From positions 399,164 through 463,163 of the forward strand of contig JAPWGK010000030.1 of NCBI GenBank assembly GCA_029641185.1: a DNA stretch of 64,000 nt, written 5' to 3'. Shown here in pieces: positions 47,986 through 59,521 of this stretch. Position 1 is the stretch's first letter, and every line of letters starts with the position of its first letter. The notes beneath the pieces were generated by a model. The model was not told the origin of the DNA and did no database searches. It worked only from the letters and a program-made list of their open reading frames with translations. The DNA is from Pseudofabraea citricarpa (taxonomy: Eukaryota > Ascomycota > Leotiomycetes > Helotiales > Dermateaceae). Both the position numbers and the translations under genes were made by a program.

Positions 47986-49010
47986 ATATAAAGTAATAAC
48001 TACTTTCTTAATACTTAAGTTATATATTAGCTATAATAAAATATTAGTTCTCTTAGGATTAGATTCTAGAGATATAAGATTAAAGATAACTATTATTTAT
48101 TATTCTATAAATTATTAAATAATACGATTAACGTATTTTATAAACCTAACTTTAATTTAATTTAGATATATATATTATCTAAGTTTAGTAGTAATATAAT
48201 TAACTTATATCTAAGCTTATATTTCTTAAAGTCTAAAATAAAATTAAATTATTTTCTAATAAAACTAAAGATCTTAAGTAAAAAAATATAATATAATTAA
48301 ATATACTTAGTAGAAATATCTAAGAATTTATTATAAAATATAATACTCGAGTAAAATTAGGTAGTTTTATTTAGTAAGTCTATTAGGCTAAGAGAGAAAT
48401 TAATATATAGCTCGATTATAATAAGTTATATTTTAAAGTCTAAAAGAGTTTTAATTAACTAGCTAAGATAATTATCGTACAAGTAATAAGAGAAATTATT
48501 AGGTAATATAATAGCTTCTCGTATAAATATAATATTAGTAGTAAGAGTATTCTTAGTATTTATCGTAAGTAAAATATTATTATTATTTATATTTATTAAT
48601 ATATTAATATTATTTTATATTATAAATATATAATATATTAATAGATATATTTATTATTATATTATTTATTAGTTAATTCTCTTTTATTAGCTAATCTTTT
48701 ATAAGTTAAAGAGATAATACGCGTATCTTAGCTTATAATTATATAATTATAAGAGAGAAGCTATACGATAATAATATAATCTATAACCTAGGGCTTAAGA
48801 GAGTATTAGATATAATAAGAATAATAAGGGTATTATAATACTAAGAGTAAAAATAAGTATTACGTAAAAGGGTTTAATACTAGGTAATAGTATAAGGTAA
48901 ATAATATAAGATTAAAATAAAAAGGAAAAAGAATATAATAGATCTTAGAAGAGAATAATTAATAATTATTATAAGAGAAAGCTAAGATTAAGTACCTAAT
49001 AAATTTATTT

Positions 49011-49775
49011 AAAGGATATTTTATAAGCTAGTTTATAAGGTTATTTAAAGGCTAATTTTAGTATAAGTATAAAAGCTAATTTAATATAAAAGACGCTTTA
49101 TAAGTTATTTTATAAGGTTATTTAGAGGATTATTTAAAGGTTATTTTAGTATAAGTATAAAAGACGCTTTATAAGTTATTTTATAGGGTTATTTAAAGGG
49201 TTATTTAGAGGCTATTTTAGTATAAGTATAAAAAACGCTTTATAGGCTATTTTATAAGGTTATTTAAAGGGTTATTTAAAGGTTATTTTAGTATAAGTAT
49301 AAAAAACGTTTTATAAGCTATTTTATAAGGTTATTTAAAAGGTTATTTAAAGGTTATTTTAGTATAAGTATAAAGGACGCTTTATAAGCTAATTTATAGG
49401 CTACTTTAGAGGCTAATTATATATAAGAGTAAAAGATTAAGAGTAATTTATAAAGGTAAAAGATAAAAACTAGTTTATAGGTTAGTTTATAGGCTACTTT
49501 AAGGGCTAATTTATAAAAGTAAAAGATAAAAGATAATTTATAGGTTATTTTATAAGAATAAAAGATAAAAGCTAGTTTATAAGTTATTTTAAGGGTTAAT
49601 TTATAAAAGTAAAAGATAAAAGGTAATTAGTAGGTTATTTTATAAGAGTAAAAGATAAAAGCTAATTTATAGGTTAATTTATAGGTTACTTTAGGGGCTA
49701 ATTTATAAAAGTAAAAGAGGAAAAATAATTTATAAGTTATTTTATAAGAGTAAAAGGTAAAAGTTAATCTTAGTA
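49011..49775. repeat. 12-bp-period array 4 with a 71-bp higher-order repeat
   Basis: From 49148 to 49431 a composite unit recurs at exactly 71 bp: AGTATAAGTATAAA starts at 49148, 49219, 49290 and 49361 (an earlier copy at 49060 is 88 bp before). Each unit contains AAACGC/GACGCTTTATA and several TTATTTAAAGG segments. After 49431 a related composite with AAAAGTAAAAGATAAAAG spacers continues to about 49775. Confidence 0.85.
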
Positions 49776-51933
49776 TAATAGATATTCGTTTTATACTCCT
49801 AATATAAGCTATTAGCTAATTTCCTAAGTTATTTTAAAATAAGATATATATAAACTTAGTCTAACTATTATATACCTCTTTAATTAGGTTTATTATATCT
49901 TTAATTATAACCTTTAAGGCGCCTTAAATCTTCTTTAAACGCTTTTTATAATATAAGTTTAATTTATTAAAACTTTAAGTATATATATTTATATCTTTAA
50001 TTCTAAGGTTCGCTTAAGCTTTTCCTATTAACCTTAGTATATCTAGCCGCTATATAAATAATATATTCTTATACCCTTTAATACCTTTAATATTACTTAA
50101 GTATATATCTAGGAAAAATAATTTAAATTATATCTTTCTTTTTTCTTATAATTAAATTATATTATAAGTAAACTCTTATTTATTAATTATTATTATAACT
50201 AATTAGATTATAACACGTATACTAAATATTAAGGTAAATTATTTAATTAATAGATTATTATTTATTTTACTTTAACCTACTTATACTTATAGATTTATTA
50301 GATATACTTATATTACGTTTAAAAGACGAATTATATTAAGACTAATATTATTCTTAAAACTAAAATAAACTCTTACTTTCTTTTTATTTCTTCTCCTAGT
50401 ATTATATAATAAATCCTCTTATTATATATCTTTATATAATATCTTATATAATATATTAGCTTTATTAATAATATTATTAAATCTTCTATTATTACGTATA
50501 ATATATTAGGCTAATTAATCGCGTTTATACTTACGTATACTTATAATACTTACTACTAGATTCTTATAAACTAAATATTATTTCTTTTACTAATATACGA
50601 TCTATTATATAATAAAATATTATATTACTTAGAAGTAAGAGTTATTATACTTATAATTATTATCTTATTATACTAAGCTTTATTATAATTATTAGAATAT
50701 ATTTATAATTATTTATAATTATTTTATAACTATAACGTATTATTTATTATAATACCTAGTAAGTATCTTAATTTTATATAAGGAGATTTAATTCTAATAT
50801 AATATAAAGTTATCTCTTATATAATAGTTAGCTTAATTTATCACTTAGCTAGCTAATAATAATATTATTAGTTAGAAAGCCTAGTTTACTATTAAAATAA
50901 ACTTAGACTTTAGCTCTTAGTTATTTAGTCTCTTAGTTAAGTTTATAATCTTTTATAAACTCGAACTTATAATTAAAATAATACTAGATAAATAATTATA
51001 GGTTAAAGAGTTATAATAAGCGTATAACTAAAAGTACCCTAATAGAAATACTAGAAAATATATAAAAGTATTAGATTTTAAGAAGATCGAAGAATATATT
51101 ATAATATATATATTAGAGATATTAAGAATAATATAAAAGAATAAGTTAAGAGATTAATTAAAAGATACTTTTATAATATTAGGTTCTCGTTTATTAATAT
51201 TATAAAAGAAGTAATATAAGAGAATAAAAACTAAGGATATTAGTTCGAATATAAAGTTAAAACCTAATAATATATTATTATAAGTCTTATTATATAACTA
51301 AGTAATATCTATTATATCTAGCTAGGGTATATCTTCGACTATAACTCTAAAATTATTAGCTCTAAAGAGATAAAAGAGTATTATACTTAGTTTTATTATA
51401 ATAAAACGTATTATATTTATAAATTCTAATAAGCTAATACTTATATATAAGGCTCTAGTATAATTATATCTTAGTTAATAGAATATTATTATTTAAATAT
51501 AAGAACTTCTTTCTTTTATATTAGATTATATTATAATAAAAGTAACTATTATTTTAACCTCTTTTATTATATATTATAATAATAATAATATTCGCGCGAA
51601 ATATTTAAGTTAAAATAAGTTTTAATAAGCTATTATAAAAGTAAGTAATAAATATACGATTATAAAAGATAATTTAGAGAATACAAAAGATATAAAGTTA
51701 ATATATAAAATCCTAGGTATTATTAATTTAGAAAGAAAAAAAATAAAAGATATATTAGATTTTATTAATACTTTAAATATTTTAGACTAATACGCGAATT
51801 ATAATAATACGAGCTTATATCTTATTATATTACTTATTACTTAGTTGATTAAAATATTAAATATAATATAATTTATTAAGTATTAACTTATACTAAATAA
51901 ATATTATATTAAAATATTCTAGATATTAAGTAT

Positions 51934-52225
51934 TATAATAAGGTAATAAATATTAGGGCGTATCCGAATTTATAATATTATAAATATAACTAGTAACTAA
52001 TATAATATATATAATTATATATAAGATATATTTAGTAATCGAATTAATAGTTATAAAAGTAAAAGGTAAAAGAAGTTATTAATTAACTATAATACTTAAG
52101 TATAAATAATAATATATAATTCCTAGAATACTTAAAGAATACTTATAAAGCCCTTATATAATAGTACCTAAGGTAATAATAACTTCTTATAAAAGTAAAG
52201 AAAGTAATAAAATCGAGTATATAAC
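51934..52225 (-). repeat. Right arm of the 292-bp inverted repeat
   Basis: Its reverse complement matches 39945-40236 without gaps. The outer edge (52225) is 139 bp from the left LTR of the gypsy element that follows. Confidence 0.8.
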
Positions 52226-52364
52226 CCTATTATATTCGTCTTTTATATAATAGCCTTTCTTATAATATTATTAGATATCTCTTATCTTTAATAGATTAAA
52301 GTTAAAATATAAGATATATATTTCTTATAACTCTAGATTATTATAATCCGCTCCTTTAATTATT

Positions 52365-52546
52365 TATAAGAGTAATTATAAGTAGAATATTATAGTATTA
52401 TAATATAATTTATCTCTAAGGAAAGAAGAGGAATTTACCCTTAAAATATATATATAAGCTAGACGCGACCTAATTATTAGGTGATATTATAATAATAACA
52501 CGTATATTAGCTAACTAATTAGTTAAGTAATAGAACTATTATTATA
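52365..52546 (-). repeat. LTR (3' LTR of the minus-oriented gypsy element)
   Basis: 182 bp, beginning TATAAGAGTAATTATAAG and ending CTATTATTATA on the plus strand. The TA at each end is what TG...CA becomes after RIP. Compared with the other LTR there are about 15 differences, all transitions, and no indel. Confidence 0.85.
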
Positions 52547-55500
52547 ACTATTTTCTCTCTTATAATCGAGTTCTTATAACCTTATTTAATAGGTTTACTC
52601 TTAGGTAATATATAAGAAATATATAAGTCTAATATAATATCTTTTATTAGAAATTTAATAATTTATAATTCTTTCGTTCGATTATTTTTTATAAGTCCTC
52701 TTATATAAATCTATTAAATTATCCTAGTAAGATATTTACTTTAATATTATAATTTATATATTCTTAATCTCGTATTATAGAAATATACTAGTAGAAGATC
52801 TCTCCCTATAAATATAAATATCTCTTACTTTTCTTATTTTCTTTCTTTTTCCTTTATAAATATTTATAATAACTTTCTCTAATAATAAGATTAAATTTTT
52901 ATTCCTTATATTTTTTCCTTATTATATTTATAATATTTCTAATATTAACTATTACCTTTAGTAATATAAATATATAATAAGAAGCTTTTGCTTTATTAGT
53001 TATTATATTTTTATAATAATTCTTATATAATATCCCTTCGGATCTTATACGTACGATTTATATATATTATATAATTCGCTTTTTAAAGTTTATTAACCTT
53101 ATAAAATATATTTAGTCTAATCCTAAGTTTAGTTCTTACGATTATTATTATTATATTAATAAATAAAAGTATACTCTAGTAAGTAGTCGCTCCTAATTCG
53201 TTTCTAATTTATTCTAGATTTATTATTAACTTTTATAAGTTTCCTCTAAAATAATTAATTTAGTTTATATTATCCTAAGTCTTATTATTAAATATAAGAA
53301 GAATCCGACCTTTACCTTCTATAAAGTTATATAAAATACTACTATTAATCTTATTAGCTAAAAGAAATCTATAGAAAAAATCGCTCCTAAGACTAAATTA
53401 AAGATAACTTATATAATTCTCCTTAAAATATAAGAAATAAACCGCCTTTTATACCTTTTTATTATAAGTTTTTATCTTATCCCTAGTAAAACTATAGCTA
53501 ATTTATATTAAGGCTAATACGAATCTAGATTTAGTTACTAAAGTAAAAGATTTTTCTATTACTTTCGAGCGCGAACCTTTAGAAAAGCCTAAGTTTATTA
53601 TTACCTTTTATAAGAGATATAAGCTTATAAAGTTACTAATAATAGAAGAGTATTTTAAGTTTAAGATAAATTAAAATTCCTAGGATAAAATTAAGTAGGA
53701 AATTACTAAGAAACTTAATACGAAAATAAATTAAAGTATATTAGAATAACTTATAACTAAAAATATAAAAGTTACTAATATTATAAAAGAAACTTAAACT
53801 TAAGAAACCTTAAGTTAAAGGAATATATTACATTTCTATATATTTTTTATAGTATTTTTAGAATAAAATACCTAGGAGTTTAGGTTTTTTAGCTTTAAGT
53901 TTCTCTAATAAAATAAAACTTTTTTTTATTTTATATATTATTATTTACTAAAATTAATCTAATATTATAACTTATACTCGTATTAAGTTTCTTATTATAA
54001 TTATATCTTAAGTTTATTATTTTATTAATATAAGTTTTAAGATTTTATATATTTTATAAGACTTTATTAGGAGTTTATTATAAATATAATATAAATTTAT
54101 TATAGCTTTTTACTAGATAAGGTTTTTATACTAAAGTTTATTTCCCCTAATAATAATACTTATATCTTATATTTCCTCTTTAATCTAACTATAATTAATT
54201 CTTATATTATACTAAGGTATTTAATTACTAATTTATTAGCGTTTATTATATTCTTTATAAGTTCTTAGGTATCGTCTATTATAAAATAACCCCTTTATTA
54301 GATTAAATACTCTTACTTTTTCTTTATTTCCTAGTAAGTAAATATTAACTTAACTTTTTATTCCTTATAGCTATTAATATTATAAGATTCTAGGTTTATA
54401 ATAATATTATTTTAATTATTATATAATTCTAATAATAAAATATAAAATATATTATATATTTATAATCTTTTTAAGAGTTTTAACTAGTAAGCTTATATAT
54501 ACGTGCTAATTACTTTTAGGATTTTAAATAATCCCTAATACTTATTAGTAAGTTTCTTATTAGGCCTTAGTTACTAGATATTTTTTATTAATAATATTAC
54601 TTATTATCTAATAATAAACTTTATAGGTTTATACCTCTAGTTATAATACTTCTTTTATCTTAATATTATAGCTTTAAGTTAGGTTTTAAGCTCGTTTTAT
54701 TTAATCTTAATTTCTTTAATTCTTCTTTTTATAATATATATTATCTTCTTATTTATAATAGCGTCTCTAATATTTATTCCTAGTATTAGTTCGAATTTAT
54801 ATAAGGCCCGAAAGGAGAATAATCTCGTACTCTTATATTTTATATTATTATAAGTATATTTAATAAGAGTAAGTTTTAAAGCTTAGTTAGTTTATCTAAA
54901 GTTATAATAAATACGTAAGTATTACTCTAGTATTTAGTTTTATCTTTTTATTTAATTATTAGTTTATAGATAAAAAGTAGTATTAAGCTAATATTAGACT
55001 TATAAGTAGAATATAATAGCGCCCTAGAACTTACTAGTAAACTATAAGTTATAATTAGAGGTTATACTTTTAGGAGTCTCGAAATCTTTCTAGATTTAAG
55101 AAATAAAAATTTCTATTAGTTTTAGTATATTAATCTTTTTTATAATAAAAATATATTAGGTTATCTTTAAGAATCTATTAATAACTATTAATACTAAGTT
55201 ATATATATACTCTTATTATTTGCTAGGAGATAACCTAGTAATAAAGTTTATTATAATCTTTTATTATAATTTAATTAAAACTAAGAGTAATATAAGCTTA
55301 TTATATAAGTGATATTATCTTAATTTTATCTGTTAATATATCTTATAAGTTTATATATAATTTTTTATATTATATTATAAGCTTTACTAGAAGTATAACT
55401 TATATATTAGCTTTAATATTCTTTTAAACCTAAAATACCTAGTATATAAGTTATTATAATATATTATAAGGATTTCGGCCCGGATAATAGCTTTTACTAG

Positions 55501-56479
55501 CACGTAAATATATTAGTTATAATAAAGTAGCCCCTTAGGGTTTATCTCTTATTTAGCTTTCTTTACCCTAGTATTAGTTTCCTTAGGTAATAATTTAAAA
55601 CGTTTCTTAGTAATAAAAGAGTCGGCCTTTTATAATTTAAAAAGAATATCTTATATTATTTTTATTAATAAGTTATATATTATTTCGAAATAGAATATCT
55701 TATTAGTAACCGCCTATAATATATATTATTTATAACTAATAATACTAGTAATAAGCTTAAGATACTTTATAATAATATCTTTATTATAATTTTATATTAG
55801 CTTTTTTATTAGGGAGTTAGGATTATCCTTTAGCCCTAATATCTTATTAGTTTTAGGTTATCTAAGCCCTAAGTTTTCTTACTAGTACTAGAAGTTTCTT
55901 ATAATTATTCTAATAATATCTTAGGTTATATATTATAACTTTATATATAAGAATAATAATATCTTTACTTTTTATTTTACCTCTTTAACTATTAACTTAT
56001 AATTAAGCTTTTATAATAAGTTATTTACTAGGTTAATTTTACTTAGTTTATATTCTAATATAAAATCGTATTAGGCTAGCTCTTTAATCTAATAGCTCTA
56101 ATACTTATTTAATATTCTCTTAGTTATAAAGTATTTAAGGTTATTATAATTAGTTTATATTATTATTATCTTAAGAGTATTATAAAGGTAATAGCTTTAT
56201 TACTTAAAACCTAAAACTATTACTAGTAACTTAATATTATAGGTTTTATAATTAAATTCGATTAAGGAAAACTTATAAGAATAAAAAGTAATTAGATATT
56301 ACTTTCTATTATAAAATAATTATATTAATATACTAGTAATAGTTATTCCTAATATATTAGTTTTTATTTTAATTAGTAAAATAAGATTAAAATACCTTAG
56401 TATTAAGGCTATTAAGAATTTAATTTTAAGAGTTTTAAAGGCCTAGTATACTCGAATTATTATTTTAAAAGGTCCTATT

Positions 56480-57180
56480 AATTTCTTTAGGAGGTTAAAT
56501 AACTCTTAGGTTACTCTTAAATATATTATAATAAAATACTAGTAGAAATTAGTAAACCCTAAAAATACTTATATATCTTTAATATTATAAGAAATAAGCT
56601 ATTCTTTAATTACCCTAATATACTTCGGATTTATAATAATTTTATAGGTATCTATAATATAACCTAGGAATTTTATATTATTAATATTAAATTTATATTT
56701 TTTAAGATTAATATAAAGTTAATAGGTTTATAAGCGATCTAGGATCTTTTTTATTATAAATTTATATTAATTTAGGTCTTCTAAAAATATTAGGATATTA
56801 TTAAGATAAATTATATATATTATATTAATTAACCCTAAGAGAGCTTAATTAATATATACCTAAAACGTAACAGGTACGTTTAATAATCTAAATAATATAA
56901 TCGTATATTTAAAATACTTATACTAGGTTTAAAAAGTTATTTTTTATTTATCTTCGGATTATATCTAAATCTAATAGTATATATCTTTTAGATTAAGTTT
57001 TATAAATAACTTCGTACGATATAACCTATTAAGGGTTTCCTTAATTAATAGTAAGAGAGTATAATTTTTAATAGTTATTTAATTTAATCTTTTATAATTT
57101 ATATAAAATTAAAGTCTTTTATTCTTTTTAGGGACGAATATAATTAAAGCTTTTACTAGGTTAATCGAGCGCTAAATCTA
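56480..57180 (-). pseudogene. Gypsy reverse transcriptase relic
   Basis: The minus-strand frame, with many stops, keeps the family's landmarks: a VPKKN block near 57.1 kb, a KLNLKDIYY block, LLNVPVTF, the catalytic box, INLKKYKFNINNIKFLGYI and FLGFTNFY. The catalytic YLDD reads YLNN at about 56785-56805, the result expected if both TGAT steps were converted to TAAT. The enzyme cannot be active. Confidence 0.85.
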
Positions 57181-59339
57181 GCCTTAGATTATAGTAATAT
57201 TAAGATACTCTTATAATATCTTAAGTTTTAGTTCTAAAAATATATAAATAAGCTCTTATAATAGTTTTTTACCTTTTATTAGGTTAATCTTATATTTTAT
57301 AAGATAATATTATAAGAGTATAAAGGTAATCGTATTATTAAAAATATTATTATATTTATTATAAGCTAGGGGTATTATAGGTAATTACGCTTATATAAGC
57401 GCTTTAATCCTCTTATAATAAAGCGCTAATATTATTATAAGATAACTTATAAGTACCTCTTATTATAAGAACTTAGTAAATTTTAAGATAATAATAATCT
57501 AAATAATACTTAGCTTTTAGTATAACTAGATTCTCTTAGTCTAGTTAATTTATAGGTTTATTATAATTAACTATAAATATCCTAGAATAATATTAACTTT
57601 AGGAAGATTAAAGTTATAAGTTATAAAATATTACTAGTATATAATTATATTATCTCTATTATTAGTAGTCCTAATATTAATCTTATAGCTATTATAAGTC
57701 TAAATTTCCTAACTATTAATAATAACTAGCTTCTTATCTTTATTATTTATTAGTATTTATTTATACTTAGTAGTAAAGCTTTATTATATATAATTCGTCT
57801 TAGCCTTATTATTAATAAGAGCTCGTTTTATCTTCTAGTTTCTATTAGTATTAGTAATCTAGATAAGAATAATTAATCTTTAGTATATTAGATATTATAT
57901 TAAGCTTATATAAAATAATATTATATTACTCTTAGGGCTTAATTTTTTCCTTAGCTTAATTATTTTAGGTAATTAAGTTAAGTATAATCTTTTTAATTAT
58001 ACTTATAATATCTTACTATTAAGTTTCTCTTTAGCTTTATATAAGCCTAAGCTAAATACTTAACCTTATTATAATTCTAGTAGGTTCTTAAGTTAATACT
58101 AATAATAAGCGTATTATTTATTTTATAAGTAGATATTATTCTTTTATTATTATTATTATACTAGTTACTTTATCTAATATAATTTTAGTTAAGTTAATCC
58201 TTATATAAGTTCCTACTAAAGTAATTATAACTAGGTAGTTTATTATTAGATTACTTTAAAGAGAGTTTTTAGATATTCTTAATTCGAGTTATTAATTATA
58301 TAAGTCTAATATAAGTTTAAGGTATTTTATTATATATAATTATACTTGTTTTAAGTTCTAATATTAACTTATTATAAAGTATATTCTTCTTATTATAGTT
58401 ATTAATAATAGCTAATTTTAATTTTAAATTATTAAAGTAGCTAATAAATTTATTAATAGATTACTTAGATTTCTACTAAGCTCGCTTATATTTATTAGTA
58501 ATATTAAAAGTATAATTACTTTTATCTTATATAAAGTCGAATATTTATTTCTTAAAACTTTTTTAGTTAAGCGTTTTAATACTTATATATTAATCGAGCC
58601 GTTTTTATTTTATTATTAGGGCTTTTATAAATATTATTATATAATAATTAATTCGTATTATATTATTAACAAATTAGTTATTATTATCGATTCTAAACTA
58701 AAGTTTTATAATACTTATAAAGGATTATATTTCCTAGAAGCTTTTACTTTTATAAGTAGAAAGATCCTAAAACTTAATTAATAGTCTTTTATTATACTTT
58801 TATAAGTATTCCTTTTCTTTCTTCTTATCTTTTACTTTATTAAGTATTCTTTTATAAGTATTATTACTCTAGGGCCGGATAAATACTAGTATCTCTCTTA
58901 TTAGGAGACTTTTTCTCTTATTTATATTACTAAGTAGTCCCCTAAGCTTAGTATCTAAGTATTATTATTCCTCTTTTAAATATTATAATTCCTTTATTCT
59001 TCTTTCTATAATTTCCTTTTTCGCTTTAATTATAATAAAAGCCTTATACTTTTATTTTATATCTACCTTAGTAATATCGATTTATTATATTAATTCTATA
59101 GTCTTTTTATCTTTATTATTACTAGTAGATAAGATTAAAGTAAGATTACTATTACTTTAGTTTTATTTCTTTTCTTTCTTATTACTCGAGTTAGTTAATT
59201 AAAAGTAAGTAATAGCTTAAGATTAAATAGCTAAGTTATTAATTTTATTTTATAATATTATTTTGATTTCGAATTAATTTTATATTAAGTTTATATAATT
59301 ATAATAAGTTATTCTCCTAAGAGATAAAGAGATAAAAAA

Positions 59340-59521
59340 TATAAGAGTAATTATAAGTAAAATATTATAGTATTATAATATAATTTATTTCTAAGAAAAG
59401 AAAAGGAATTTACCCTTAAAATATATATATAAGCCGGACGCGACTTAATTATTAGGTAATATTATAATAATAACATATACGCTAGCTAATTAATTAGTTA
59501 GGTAATAGAACTATTATTATA
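59340..59521 (-). repeat. LTR (5' LTR of the minus-oriented gypsy element)
   Basis: Partner of 52365-52546, same length. Next to it on the left lies AGAGATAAAGAGATAAAAAA, which is purine-rich on the plus strand and alone would suggest the opposite orientation; the pol relic decides for minus. Confidence 0.85.

Larger units (their letters stand above)
39945..52225. mobile_element. Candidate 12.28-kb element bounded by inverted repeats
   Basis: The inverted 292-bp arms face each other with outer edges at 39945 and 52225. Inside are arrays with a 12-bp period, a 196-bp tandem triplication, a 71-bp higher-order repeat and an 18-bp coding-like repeat. The layout suggests a large terminal-inverted-repeat DNA transposon inserted into an older gypsy copy, but no transposase is recognisable after RIP and no target-site duplication is clear. 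The alternative is two unrelated repeat copies in opposite orientation. Confidence 0.4.
52365..59521 (-). mobile_element. Full-length Ty3/gypsy LTR retrotransposon, RIP-inactivated
   Basis: Two 182-bp direct repeats (52365-52546 and 59340-59521) sit 6975 bp apart and bracket a gypsy pol gene on the minus strand. The reverse transcriptase lies at about 57.18-56.48 kb, and a weaker integrase-like segment near 55.1-54.8 kb. This is the gypsy order RT, RNase H, integrase when read from right to left. Gag would be at 58-59.3 kb, where I see only Lys-rich broken frames. A pyrimidine stretch just right of the left LTR (about 52548-52561) is a purine tract on the minus strand, as a polypurine tract should be. 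Flanks TTATT (left) and TTATC (right) could be a 5-bp target duplication hit by one transition. The length of 7157 bp fits the family. Confidence 0.85.

Noticed and set aside
41721..49775. CRISPR-like arrays
   Set aside because: The units are contiguous 12-bp tandem variants without unique spacers, in a eukaryotic RIP block.
52365..59521. Plus orientation of the gypsy element, suggested by a purine-rich run left of the right LTR
   Set aside because: RT and integrase relics read on the minus strand in the right order, and a pyrimidine run beside the left LTR gives a matching polypurine tract for minus.
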